Assembly: GCA_017470815.1 (NCBI GenBank)
Contig: JAFUXT010000021.1
Location: forward strand, 1 to 43,773
Source: a bacterium
Lineage (GTDB): Bacteria > Cyanobacteriota > Vampirovibrionia > Gastranaerophilales > Gastranaerophilaceae
Length of the DNA stretch: 43,773 nucleotides
Reading direction: 5' to 3'
The notes beneath the pieces were generated by a model. It did not search any database and was not told where the DNA came from. It worked only from the letters and a program-made list of their open reading frames with translations. Of this stretch, positions 8,790 to 16,958 are shown piece by piece. Made by a program: the position numbers and the translations under genes. The number at the start of each line of letters is the position of its first letter. Within the stretch, counting starts at the first letter, position 1.

Positions 8790-9900
8790 AATACTCCTCA
8801 TATACTCTATTTGTTTTCCCAGCCATTTGATTTACGCTAAACTCTTCTTCAAAATATTTTCTGCTATTTTGACCAAGTTGGGATATGTTATTACGATTAT
8901 CCCATAACAGTTTTATTTTTTCTGCACAATCATCCACATCTTGACGATAAACCAGATAACCGTTATCTTTTATACATTCTGAATTCCCGCCGACATCCGA
9001 AACTAAAAGAGGCAATCCGGCTCTCATTCCTTCAATTATTCCTATCGGTAAACCTTCATAAATTGAAATCAGCGAATAAACATCATAATTTTTTAATACA
9101 GGAGCAACATCAGAAATTTCTCCAACATAAGAGATATTTTTATTATTTTTGCTGTCAATAAATTCTGTTACTCTGTCTAACTCAGGGCCATAACCAAATA
9201 AATCAAGTTTTACATTTAAACCTTCTTTATTAACTTTATCTACGGCTGAAATCAAAGTGTATGGATCTTTTTGAGGGCAAAAACGGGAAATCATAACAAT
9301 TTTTAATTCATCACTTGAAAATTGTTGTTTTCTGAACTCCTCAGATACATTTGAAATACCATTATGAATTGCAACCATTTTATTTTTGTACATTGGTAAT
9401 GCTTTGCTCCCAATTTGTCTGTCATATTCAGAGACGCAGATGATTTTTTTATAAACTGCGCACATAAAAAATTCCAAAATTCTGTAAAAAATTTGTTTCC
9501 ACAATGCAAGTCCGCTTGTAAATGGCCAGCCATGAACAGTGTAAACAGTCGGAATTTTTGTAATCGCACCGCATACTGCCCCTACAATAGCCCCTGTTGT
9601 TGCGTTGCAATGTATAACATCAGGTTTGATTTGTTTTATTATTTCCAATGCTTTTTTATTTGCTTCAATATGAGTTTTAATATCAAAAATACTGTTAGTC
9701 ATCTGAACAAAAAACATATTATCTTTATTTATTCCCATTTTTTCAAGTTCATCAGACAAATATCCCGGTGCATCCATTATAAAATAAGGTTCAAGATTAT
9801 CAGGTAAATATCTTAACATTTCCAACAAATATTTAGCCACTCCGCCTAACACAGAAGTTGTTACAATATACAAAATTTTTGCTTTACCGGAATTAAGCAT
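8779..9900 (-). CDS. Glycosyltransferase family 4
   Basis: 373 residues with the GT-B layout of GT4. The N-terminal acceptor lobe has LGGVAKYLLEMLRYLP near residue 18 and a VYTVHGWPF segment near 119. The C-terminal donor lobe has the E-x7-E motif in YEGLPIGIIEGMRAGLP near residue 284, followed by VSDVGGNSE. It transfers a sugar from a nucleotide donor to the lipid-linked chain at the cytoplasmic membrane. The ATG at 9900 overlaps the stop of the sugar transferase gene as TAATG and is served by GGAGGAAGG inside that gene's end. The specific sugar cannot be read from sequence. Confidence 0.9.
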   Translation of the reverse strand: MLNSGKAKILYIVTTSVLGGVAKYLLEMLRYLPDNLEPYFIMDAPGYLSDELEKMGINKDNMFFVQMTNSIFDIKTHIEANKKALEIIKQIKPDVIHCNATTGAIVGAVCGAITKIPTVYTVHGWPFTSGLALWKQIFYRILEFFMCAVYKKIICVSEYDRQIGSKALPMYKNKMVAIHNGISNVSEEFRKQQFSSDELKIVMISRFCPQKDPYTLISAVDKVNKEGLNVKLDLFGYGPELDRVTEFIDSKNNKNISYVGEISDVAPVLKNYDVYSLISIYEGLPIGIIEGMRAGLPLLVSDVGGNSECIKDNGYLVYRQDVDDCAEKIKLLWDNRNNISQLGQNSRKYFEEEFSVNQMAGKTNRVYEEYYEV

Positions 9901-11240
9901 TACTTATGCCTTCCTCCGACAGCCAAAAATACGGCTTTTATAAGGATAGCAATTTCCCATAATACATTTCTATGCTTAATGTAATATAGGTCATATTCAA
10001 GTCTTTCACGTTCTTCGTCAAGAGAATATGCCGCCTGCATACAAATATGCGCCCAGCCTGTCCAACCTGTTTTTACCCACATACGACATTCGTAAAACGG
10101 CAAATCTTTTGTATAAATATTAACAAATTTTTCCCATTCGGCACGAGGTCCAACAATTGACATTTCGCCTTTTAAAATGTTTACCATTTGCGGAATTTCA
10201 TCCAATTTTGCTTTTCTTATCCATTTGCAGAACGGTATTGTTCTGTCTGCTCCATCATTAAGCATTTGCGCATTTTTTGGAACATAATCATTTACATACA
10301 TTGTTCTTAACTTATAACATTGAAAAGTTTTACCGTTTTTACCTACTCTTGTTTGAGAGAAAAACGGACTCGCACCATCAGTAAGTTTTACCCTTATAGC
10401 AATATATGCCGTAACAGGCAAAGTAACAATCAAAATAATTGATGCTGCAATAATATCATAAACTCTTTTGCAAAAATCATAAGCGTACGAACGCTGTGTT
10501 GCGAATTGATAATATAATTCCGTTATGGTTTTTTCATCAATATAATATTTCCCTGTTACCATTTCATAAAAATCGGGCATTTTGTATATCGCAACAGAAC
10601 GAGGCGCAGTTATAATCAACTCCGTTGCCTGAGCAATAACTACTATATCAATTTCATTTTCTTTTATAATTTGACTTAAATCATTGACATCTTTATATAT
10701 TAGAACATTATCATCCTGCGCAAATTCTTCATTAGTTTCATTAACTTGAACGAATCCTGCAACTCTCATTCTTAACGCTTTTTTACCTTGAATTTCATCT
10801 GCAATAACCTTTGCCCTGTGATCAGAACCTAAAATTAAAATATTTTTTTCTCTTTTAATTCTAAACAAATAAAAATGGTAAAAAACCCTGTAAAGTCTTA
10901 AAATAATGAATATAGTAATTATATTAACCGCAATAAAATTTATTGTTGAAGTTATCGATGATGCAAATATCAAAAGATATGCCGCAGGAATAACGTGAGT
11001 CATTACTACACCTTCAAAAAGAAGATATGCATTCTTCATATTAACATTGAACTCTCGAATTTTGTAATGTCCTTTCAAGAACAAAACGGCAAGACCTGTC
11101 AATACTGTTGTAATACACAAAATTACAATTGCTTTTGGCGTATATTCAAAAATGCTTGCCCATATAAAAGTTGACAAACTTAATACAATAAAATCAAATA
11201 AAAACATTATTGTTGTTGATTTAGATAAACTTTTAAACAT
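9900..11240 (-). CDS. Polyprenyl glycosylphosphotransferase (initiating sugar transferase)
   Basis: 446 residues in the WbaP/WcaJ-type layout. It has four to five N-terminal membrane helices, a CoA-binding-like middle domain (ILILGSDHRAK near 127), a further hydrophobic hairpin near residue 262, and the catalytic bacterial sugar transferase domain. The last contains KLRTMYVNDY near 308, DEIPQMVNILKGEMSIVGPR near 344 and a conserved C-terminus. It starts repeat-unit synthesis by moving a sugar-phosphate from a UDP-sugar to undecaprenyl phosphate. GGAGTG lies upstream of the ATG. It is the first gene of the second segment of the locus, after a 255-bp gap. Confidence 0.92.
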   Translation of the reverse strand: MFKSLSKSTTIMFLFDFIVLSLSTFIWASIFEYTPKAIVILCITTVLTGLAVLFLKGHYKIREFNVNMKNAYLLFEGVVMTHVIPAAYLLIFASSITSTINFIAVNIITIFIILRLYRVFYHFYLFRIKREKNILILGSDHRAKVIADEIQGKKALRMRVAGFVQVNETNEEFAQDDNVLIYKDVNDLSQIIKENEIDIVVIAQATELIITAPRSVAIYKMPDFYEMVTGKYYIDEKTITELYYQFATQRSYAYDFCKRVYDIIAASIILIVTLPVTAYIAIRVKLTDGASPFFSQTRVGKNGKTFQCYKLRTMYVNDYVPKNAQMLNDGADRTIPFCKWIRKAKLDEIPQMVNILKGEMSIVGPRAEWEKFVNIYTKDLPFYECRMWVKTGWTGWAHICMQAAYSLDEERERLEYDLYYIKHRNVLWEIAILIKAVFLAVGGRHK

Positions 11241-11495
11241 TGTATCACTCCAATAATTCAGATTTTATAAAATATATTTTTGGTTACTATAATTTATATA
11301 TTCGGCAAAATATTACAAAAACCGATTCAATTGCGAATATCGCAACAAGATATTAACATAAACATTCATAACAACATACTAAAACAAATTACGTTGATAA
11401 AAAACTTAACAAAATAAAATACAGATAAACAGCCTATACTAAAGGCTAATATTCATGTGATTATTTCATAAAATTTTGTATAAAATAATATATAA
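11241..11495. other. 255-bp AT-rich gap inside the polysaccharide locus
   Basis: No gene is visible. It separates ugd from the sugar transferase, which share a strand, so it may hold a promoter for the assembly genes. The only structure seen is a weak AGCC...GGCT hairpin near 11430-11446, not followed by a convincing T-tract on either strand. Confidence 0.4.
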
Positions 11496-12800
11496 TTACC
11501 AAACTTTATTTAGACAGATATATTTGAACCCCATCTGAACTAATTTATCCCCGTTATATTGATTTCTTCCGTCGAAAATAACAGGATCTTTCAAAAGAGA
11601 TTTGATTTTTTCAAAATCAGGGCGTCTGAATTCATTCCATTCGGTTAAAAGAAGCATACAATCTGCATCCTTTAATGCATCATAAGATGATTTTGAATAA
11701 ATTATTTTTTCTCCAAAATAAAATTTCGCTTGCTCAAATGCTTTCGGGTCATAAGCCTGAATTTTTGCACCTCTTTTGAGTAAATCATTGATTATTGTAA
11801 TTGCAGGTGCTTCTCTCATATCATTTGTTTTTGGTTTAAACGCAAGTCCCCAGACTGCAATAGTTTTATCGCTTAAATCTTCACCAAATATATTTACAAT
11901 TTTATCAATAAACAATTTTTTCTGCTTTTTGTTAATATCATCTGCAGCTTTTAACAAACTGTAATCACAATTATTATCTATTGCGGTCTTTGTTAAAGCC
12001 TTAATATCTTTTGGCAAACAACTTCCTCCGTAGCCGAGTCCGGAAAACAGGAATTGAGAACCGATACGTTTATCCGTACACATCCCTTTTCGCACCATTT
12101 CTGGATCAGCACCAACTTTTTCACAAATATTTGCAATTTGATTTGCGAATGATATCTTTACTGCCAAAAAGGAATTTGCCGCATATTTAGTCATTTCAGC
12201 AGATCTTACATCCATCATAATTATCGGGTTACCTGTTCTTGAAAATGGGGCATATAATTCCTGCATAATTTCTGATGCTCTTTGAGAATTTGAACCAATC
12301 ACTACTCTGTCTGGTTTTAAAAAATCATTTACTGCTTCTCCTTGTTTTAAAAATTCAGGATTTGAAACTACATCAAATTCAACATCAGTTTGCTTTTTTA
12401 TTATTTCAGTGACCAAATCTGCAGTTCCGACAGGAACGGTAGATTTATCAACTATAACTGTATATTGCTTAATTGATTGACCGATTAATTTTGCAACCTG
12501 CTGAACATATTGTAAATCAGCGCTTCCGTCTTCATCCTGCGGAGTTCCTACAGCAATAAAGCAGACAAGAGAGTTTTCAACCGCATTTTTTACATCAGAT
12601 GTAAAAGTTAATCTGTTTTTGGAAACATTAGCATTTATAAGTTCTTCCAACCCCGGTTCATAAATAGGAATAATACCCTGATATAATTGTTTTAATTTTT
12701 CTTCGTTGTTGTCAACACAAATAACATTATTACCCATTTCCGCAAGACAAGTTCCGACAACCAAACCTACATATCCTGTACCTATAACACAAACCTTCAC
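11496..12800 (-). CDS. ugd: UDP-glucose 6-dehydrogenase
   Basis: 434 residues, the normal size. The N-terminal NAD fold reads VIGTGYVGLVVGTCLAEMG (residues 5-23), with GTPQDEDGSAD near 85. The catalytic Cys is 261 in GYGGSCLPKD, and K205 in the EMTKYAANSF helix fits the known active-site Lys. It oxidises UDP-glucose twice to UDP-glucuronate with NAD+. The gene starts with GTG that overlaps the stop of the decarboxylase gene as TAGTG, with GGGAGA about 8 nt upstream. Its product is the substrate of the gene just before it, so the pair makes UDP-xylose. Confidence 0.95.
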   Translation of the reverse strand: MKVCVIGTGYVGLVVGTCLAEMGNNVICVDNNEEKLKQLYQGIIPIYEPGLEELINANVSKNRLTFTSDVKNAVENSLVCFIAVGTPQDEDGSADLQYVQQVAKLIGQSIKQYTVIVDKSTVPVGTADLVTEIIKKQTDVEFDVVSNPEFLKQGEAVNDFLKPDRVVIGSNSQRASEIMQELYAPFSRTGNPIIMMDVRSAEMTKYAANSFLAVKISFANQIANICEKVGADPEMVRKGMCTDKRIGSQFLFSGLGYGGSCLPKDIKALTKTAIDNNCDYSLLKAADDINKKQKKLFIDKIVNIFGEDLSDKTIAVWGLAFKPKTNDMREAPAITIINDLLKRGAKIQAYDPKAFEQAKFYFGEKIIYSKSSYDALKDADCMLLLTEWNEFRRPDFEKIKSLLKDPVIFDGRNQYNGDKLVQMGFKYICLNKVW

Positions 12801-13756
12801 TACATTTCTCCCTTAATTCTTCTGTTGAAATATTCTATTGTTTTATCCAAACCATCACTTATTTTAATTCTAGGTTCCCAATTTAATTTTGTTTTAGCCA
12901 AGGTTATATCAGGACGCCTTTGAGTCGGGTCATCAGCAGGCAAAGGTTTATACACAATTTTTAAATCTTTATTTATTTTTTCTTTTACCAAGTCGGCAAG
13001 TTCTCTTATTGTAAATTCTTCGGGATTGCCTGTATTAACAGGACCGACAAAATCATCTTCACTTGCCATCATCCTGATAATTACCTCAATCAAATCATCA
13101 ACATAGCAGAATGAACGGGTCTGTGAGCCGTCGCCGTATATTGTCAAATCCTCACCTCTTAAAGCCTGACAAATAAAATTCGATACTACTCTGCCATCAT
13201 TTGGATCCATCATAGGACCGTAAGTATTGAATATTCTTATAACTTTAATTTTAACATCATATAATCTGTGATAATCAAAAAACAAACTTTCAGCACATCT
13301 TTTACCTTCGTCATAACAAGCCCTTATGCCAATCGGATTAACATTTCCTCTATATGATTCAAGTTGCGGAATCATAAGAGGTTCTCCATATACTTCACTT
13401 GTTGAGGATTGCAAAATTTTTGCATTATTTTTCTTGGCAAGTTCAAGCATATTTAATGAACCTAAAACACAAGTTTTAGTGGTAAATATAGCCTTTTCAC
13501 CCTGATATGCGCAAGGAGATGCAGGACAAGCAAGATTGTATATCTCATCAATTTTTTCTTCTATATTTAGCGGTTCAATAATATCATGTTCTATAAACTT
13601 AAAGCGGGGATTATTTAAAAGTTCTCTGACATTATCCAATGAACCCGTATAATTATTATCAACACAAATTATTTTGTTATTTTCATCACTTATGAGTTTT
13701 TTGCATAAATTAGAACCAATGAATCCTGTTCCGCCTGTTATTAAGATTGTTTTCAT
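12800..13756 (-). CDS. UDP-glucuronate decarboxylase (UDP-xylose synthase)
   Basis: 318 residues, extended SDR family. TGGTGFIGSN is the NAD motif. NLACPASP near residue 74 and GNVNPIG...CYDEGKR (catalytic Tyr148/Lys152) are diagnostic of UDP-xylose synthases rather than plain epimerases. It converts UDP-GlcA to UDP-xylose in the cytosol. The ATG at 13756 has GGGAA about 7 nt upstream and is preferred; an in-frame GTG at 13768 would add four residues and has no ribosome site. The gene lies 16 nt after galE and overlaps ugd by one base. The product suggests xylose, or a xylose-derived sugar, in the surface polymer. Confidence 0.92.
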   Translation of the reverse strand: MKTILITGGTGFIGSNLCKKLISDENNKIICVDNNYTGSLDNVRELLNNPRFKFIEHDIIEPLNIEEKIDEIYNLACPASPCAYQGEKAIFTTKTCVLGSLNMLELAKKNNAKILQSSTSEVYGEPLMIPQLESYRGNVNPIGIRACYDEGKRCAESLFFDYHRLYDVKIKVIRIFNTYGPMMDPNDGRVVSNFICQALRGEDLTIYGDGSQTRSFCYVDDLIEVIIRMMASEDDFVGPVNTGNPEEFTIRELADLVKEKINKDLKIVYKPLPADDPTQRRPDITLAKTKLNWEPRIKISDGLDKTIEYFNRRIKGEM

Positions 13757-13772
13757 TTTATTTCCCACTAAA

Positions 13773-14795
13773 TTAATTACTTAATTTTTTATTGAGAATT
13801 TTTTCCCATTCGTATGCCGTTTTAATGCTATATTTTAAATCTTTTTTAGGAGTCCATAACAAAATATTTTTTGCCTTTGAATTATCAGCAACTAAAACTG
13901 CAGGGTCACCTTCACGTCTTGGGCAAAGATTTATGGGAATATCCTGCACTGTAACTTCTTCACAAGACCTAAAAACTTCTTTTACAGTGTTGCCCTCATT
14001 TGTTCCCAAATTAAAATAGTCAGTTTTTCCATCATTTTCAAGATATTTTAAAGCCAAAAAATGTGCATTAGCCAAATCTTCGACATTAATATAATCTCTT
14101 ACACAGGTACCGTCTTTTGTGTCATAGTCACTACCATACATTTCAAATGTTCTGCCACCTGAAAAAGTTGATTTTAAAATATTCGGAATCAAATGCGTTT
14201 CCGGATCGTGCCATTCTCCTACCCTGTTGTCGCTATCTGCCCCTGCAACATTAAAATATCTCAATCTCACTGATTTTAAACCATAAGCCCTATCGTAGTC
14301 ATCCATAATTTTTTCAAGCATAAGTTTTGTCTGCCCGTATGCATTAATCGGATTTTGAGGATGTTTTTCATCTATCGGGGTGTAAACAGGTTCCCCGTAA
14401 GTTGCAGCGGTAGATGAAAAAACAATCTTTCTTACATTGTTATCAAGCATTGAATCTAAAAGATTTAAAGTTCCGCATACATTGTTTCTGTAATATTTTC
14501 TCGGATTTTTAACACTCTCACCAACTTGAGAAAATGCCGCAAAATGAATAACCGCCTTGATATTTTCTTCTTCAAACACATTATTAATATCGCTTTGATT
14601 TAATAAATCGCCTTTATAAAATTTTACGTTCCCATATTTTTGCAAGGTCTCAACAGTTTCAATGTGTCCGGTTGAAAGATTATCAAAAATAACAACTTCA
14701 TAACCGTTATTTAAAAGATTTAATACACAGTGACTCCCTATATATCCTGCACCGCCCGTAACCAAAATTTTTTCTTTGGAAAGATTATCAATCAT
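13773..14795 (-). CDS. galE: UDP-glucose 4-epimerase
   Basis: 340 residues. TGGAGYIGSH (residues 13-22) binds NAD; the active site is Ser/Thr in FSSTAATYGEP near 126-136 with Tyr153 and Lys157 in AYGQTK. FNVAGAD near 181 and the C-terminal VADNSKAKNILLW are typical of GalE. It interconverts UDP-glucose and UDP-galactose. AGGAG sits 6-8 nt before the ATG. It is the first gene of the long minus-strand polysaccharide locus and feeds it with UDP-Gal; the same UDP-Glc pool feeds ugd. Confidence 0.94.
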   Translation of the reverse strand: MIDNLSKEKILVTGGAGYIGSHCVLNLLNNGYEVVIFDNLSTGHIETVETLQKYGNVKFYKGDLLNQSDINNVFEEENIKAVIHFAAFSQVGESVKNPRKYYRNNVCGTLNLLDSMLDNNVRKIVFSSTAATYGEPVYTPIDEKHPQNPINAYGQTKLMLEKIMDDYDRAYGLKSVRLRYFNVAGADSDNRVGEWHDPETHLIPNILKSTFSGGRTFEMYGSDYDTKDGTCVRDYINVEDLANAHFLALKYLENDGKTDYFNLGTNEGNTVKEVFRSCEEVTVQDIPINLCPRREGDPAVLVADNSKAKNILLWTPKKDLKYSIKTAYEWEKILNKKLSN

Positions 14796-15177
14796 CCTAC
14801 ACTCCTATCATTTTAATAACGTAAACCTCAATTTATATTCTATTATCGGCTACTATATGTCACTTCAATCAATTTGATATTGACCAAAATCATCAAAAAA
14901 ATATTATCATGAAAAATTAAAATATACATACTTATAACAACACATGTAAAAAAAACTTAATAAAAACTACAACACTATTCAAGGCTTTTTTATTCCCGGC
15001 GGTAACGGGAATTGTCTTGAGTCGCTCGCAGTAAACAACACACAAAACGGGAATTTACTGAGGTTGTTTTTGAGGGTAGGAAACCCGAAAATTACAACCT
15101 CGTATGCCGTCAGGCTGAACCTTTGATATTTTTCAAACAGAAAAATGTCTAAGTGATATGAGCGAACCATCAATAAT
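14796..15177. other. Gene-free stretch between galE and tRNA-Glu
   Basis: The galE-proximal half (to about 14980) is AT-rich and presumably holds the galE promoter; I cannot pick a convincing -35/-10 pair. The other half starts with a copy of the tRNA-Glu 3' end (14981-15014) and then has higher GC. A 64-codon minus-strand frame at 14979-15173 runs through the tRNA-like copy and lacks a ribosome site, so I do not call it a gene. Confidence 0.5.
14981..15014 (-). repeat. Direct-repeat copy of tRNA-Glu 3' end plus flank (copy A)
   Basis: This 34-nt stretch matches 15200-15233 at 31 of 34 positions. The match covers the last 18 bases of the tRNA-Glu gene and the bases that follow it. The rest of the tRNA is absent here. 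It is either a remnant of a duplicated tRNA or an attachment-site-like duplication; no integrase gene lies between the copies (186 bp). Confidence 0.7.
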
Positions 15178-15210
15178 AAAAAAGCCTTGACTTATGTCAT
15201 AGGCTTTTTT
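15178..15210 (-). terminator. Intrinsic terminator of tRNA-Glu
   Basis: Stem AAAAAAGCCT-TGAC / GTCA-AGGCTTTTTT with a TTAT loop and one bulged base. It begins 6 nt beyond the tRNA 3' end on the minus strand and ends in a T-run. The sequence is symmetric enough to work in both directions. Confidence 0.85.
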
Positions 15211-15215
15211 ATACT

Positions 15216-15287
15216 CGGCGGTAACGGGAATTGAACCCGTGTTTGCAGAATGAGAATCTGCCGTCCTGACCACTAGACGATACCGCT
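15216..15287 (-). tRNA. tRNA-Glu (anticodon CTC)
   Basis: A 72-nt cloverleaf on the minus strand. The D-stem is GTCT/GGAC with an AGTGGTCA loop. The anticodon stem GCAGA/TCTGC closes loop TTCTCAT (CTC at 15252-15254). The T-arm is ACGGG-TTCAATT-CCCGT. The acceptor pairs at six of seven positions (GCGGTA/TACCGC); the first pair is an A1-C72 mismatch. The discriminator is G and CCA is not encoded. T8-C9 and the GTCTAGTGG D-arm are characteristic of tRNA-Glu. It would read GAG codons. Confidence 0.88.
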
Positions 15288-15299
15288 ATGGATAACTAA

Positions 15300-15327
15300 A
15301 TTATAAGCCGAAAATTATTTAATTCAA
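15300..15327 (-). promoter_or_regulatory. Sigma-70-type promoter for tRNA-Glu
   Basis: On the minus strand: TTGAAT (15322-15327), a 16-bp spacer, TATAAT (15300-15305). The -10 ends 12 nt before the tRNA 5' end. Confidence 0.75.
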
Positions 15328-15329
15328 GA

Positions 15330-15536
15330 CTAAACCTCATAACATAATTCTTCATAATCACATACTGTTTTTTCAAATTTTTCACTGATAATTTCAGCAA
15401 GTACAAGCAAATGCGTGCAATCTTCAATATTATCTCTTGAACAAATATCTATACTTTGCTTTAGACAAGTCAAAAGCATTTCAACATTATTCATTTCATC
15501 ATATACCTGTTCTGCTTTTTTCGTAAGTTTGCCCAT
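15330..15536 (-). CDS. Small helical protein of unknown function
   Basis: 68 residues beginning MGKLTKKAEQVYDEMNN. The sequence is amphipathic and probably all-helical, with five Cys spread through it (MLLTCLKQS, DICSRD, EDCTHL, TVCDYEELCYEV). It has no signal peptide or membrane helix. A weak GAAAGTGAG lies upstream of the ATG. It is divergent from the XRE regulator at 15635, and the two share a 98-bp region holding a perfect inverted repeat, so it may be that regulator's target. I do not recognise a family. Confidence 0.6.
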   Translation of the reverse strand: MGKLTKKAEQVYDEMNNVEMLLTCLKQSIDICSRDNIEDCTHLLVLAEIISEKFEKTVCDYEELCYEV

Positions 15537-15569
15537 AATAAACTCACTTTCATTATATATTTTATTAAG

Positions 15570-15594
15570 TAAACTGTAGTTTTATTACAGTTTA
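15570..15594. promoter_or_regulatory. Perfect 9-bp inverted repeat, candidate operator
   Basis: TAAACTGTA, 7-bp spacer, TACAGTTTA, lying between the divergent small gene (15536) and XRE gene (15635). Its size and place fit a dimeric XRE binding site. No binding data can be inferred beyond that. Confidence 0.55.
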
Positions 15595-15634
15595 TATTAT
15601 TGAAAAAATTTTGTCAATACACGATAATCCTTTT

Positions 15635-15847
15635 ATGAATACAAGAGCATTAGGTTTAAATATAAAAGCGGAAAGAAACAGAAAAGAACTTTCCCAAGAA
15701 AAATTGGCAGAACTTGTAAGCATGAGTCCTACTTCTATAAACTCAATTGAAAAAGGCAAACAAATTCCTAACGCAATAAACTTATACTTAATTGCCAAAG
15801 TTCTTGAAGTTGATATAAACGAATTATTTAAAGGGATTGAATTATGA
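15635..15847 (+). CDS. XRE-family helix-turn-helix regulator
   Basis: 70 residues, a single Cro/CI-type HTH domain: LGLNIKAERNRKELSQEKLA, then ELVSMSPTSINSIEKGKQIP, then an ILYLIAKVLEVDINELF-like end. No extra domain is present. The ATG at 15635 fits the usual length; an in-frame TTG at 15611 would add eight residues, and neither has a Shine-Dalgarno. The stop overlaps the start of the first matrixin gene (ATGA), so the two are co-transcribed and the regulator may control that protease as well as itself. Confidence 0.85.
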   Translation: MNTRALGLNIKAERNRKELSQEKLAELVSMSPTSINSIEKGKQIPNAINLYLIAKVLEVDINELFKGIEL

Positions 15848-16422
15848 ACATTATGAAAAAATTTATAATTTCTTTGTTAATATTTTTAACAGGATTCATT
15901 TTTACCGGAACAAGTACATTGGCTAAAGGTAACTATGGACCGCATTGGACCAAGCAGGTCATCAAAGTTTATATTGCAGATGACAGTTATACCGGAATGA
16001 TGCAGAGAGCGTTCCAAAAATGGGTTGAAAAAAGCAATTCAAGATTGAAATTTGAATATGTAACAACTCCACCTGCCGATATTGAAGTTGATTTTGCAGA
16101 TGAAACAGACGGAACTGACGGTGATATTGGTTGTTATTCACTAACCATAAAAGGCGGTGCCATTACTAAAGCAAATATAATTATCGCCCCAAATCCTACA
16201 AAAAATTCAAATAATCTTATTTATACCGTAATGCTCCACGAAATCGGACACGCACTCGGATTAAATGATTCATCAAGAAAATTAGGTATTATGAGTACTC
16301 CTGTAACAGAAAATCAGGATATAATAAATACGGATATGTTAAGACTTTTCCACCTCAACGGCTGGACTTATATTGATAAAAATTCTCCTGCCCCTGTAAT
16401 AAAACAGACTACCGAAGATTAA
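15844..16422 (+). CDS. Secreted matrixin-like metalloprotease with Asp as third zinc ligand
   Basis: 192 residues. A signal peptide (residues 1-28, basic start, hydrophobic core, cleavage near TLAKG) precedes a minimal metzincin domain. The zinc motif is H132-E-I-G-H136-A-L-G-L-N-D142, so the usual third His is Asp, as in snapalysin-type metzincins. The Met-turn is at GIM150. No propeptide or cysteine switch is visible. It would hydrolyse peptides outside the cytoplasm. AAGGG lies about 8 nt upstream of the ATG, which overlaps the XRE stop. The 3' end overlaps the next, convergent protease gene by 14 bp. Confidence 0.85.
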   Translation: MNIMKKFIISLLIFLTGFIFTGTSTLAKGNYGPHWTKQVIKVYIADDSYTGMMQRAFQKWVEKSNSRLKFEYVTTPPADIEVDFADETDGTDGDIGCYSLTIKGGAITKANIIIAPNPTKNSNNLIYTVMLHEIGHALGLNDSSRKLGIMSTPVTENQDIINTDMLRLFHLNGWTYIDKNSPAPVIKQTTED

Positions 16423-16957
16423 TTCCGTATAACGAATACAATGCACGAATATCATTAGTCCCAATGTCTTGCCTTATGGCTATGCCAAGGTTTGTTGATG
16501 CAAACATTATGTCATTATAACCTTTTGAATGTGCAAGACCCAAACTGTGACCTATTTCGTGCCGCATAACTGCATAAACTTGCGTATTACTTAACAAAAG
16601 ACCTTTCGGTCGTCTTTTTGCAATATATATTCTTGAATGCATATTACCATTATTACGAAAGTTCTGTGCACAGCCCATTGCTTCAGGGGTTCCGCAGTAA
16701 TCAGTCAAATCTTTTTCTATAAAAATTACATCAATATCCGAATCTTCTATTGATTTTGCACTCTTAAAAGCAATATGATTTTTACTTTTTCTCTGCCAAT
16801 CATCAAACGCTTTTTTCATCAGACTTGTTTTATCATCACCCTGTGGGATATACACAGAGATATTTTGCGGATTGCTCCAGCGCCAAACACTTTCTGCCTT
16901 TACCTGACAATAAAAACCAAAAACAAACAATAAAAGACATAAAAATATTTTTTTCAT
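16409..16957 (-). CDS. Secreted matrixin-like metalloprotease
   Basis: 182 residues: signal peptide 1-21 (MKKIFLCLLLFVFGFYCQVKA), then a short catalytic domain. The zinc site H133-E-I-G-H137-S-L-G-L-A-H143 and Met-turn DIM151 are complete. YCGTPEAMGC supplies a Cys pair (88, 96) that could form a disulfide. There is no propeptide. It is paralogous to both neighbours by layout (VYIPQ..., AF.DWQ..., zinc site, ...LYSLYGI). It starts one base after the stop of the upstream protease gene, so the two are one transcript. Confidence 0.87.
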   Translation of the reverse strand: MKKIFLCLLLFVFGFYCQVKAESVWRWSNPQNISVYIPQGDDKTSLMKKAFDDWQRKSKNHIAFKSAKSIEDSDIDVIFIEKDLTDYCGTPEAMGCAQNFRNNGNMHSRIYIAKRRPKGLLLSNTQVYAVMRHEIGHSLGLAHSKGYNDIMFASTNLGIAIRQDIGTNDIRALYSLYGINLR

Positions 16958-16958
16958 A

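Noticed and set aside
14796..14900. galE promoter
   Set aside because: Several AT-rich hexamers exist, but no -35/-10 pair with good match and spacing stands out.
14979..15173. 64-codon minus-strand frame overlapping the tRNA-Glu 3' repeat
   Set aside because: It runs through tRNA-derived sequence at its end, lacks a ribosome site, and the encoded protein resembles nothing with function.
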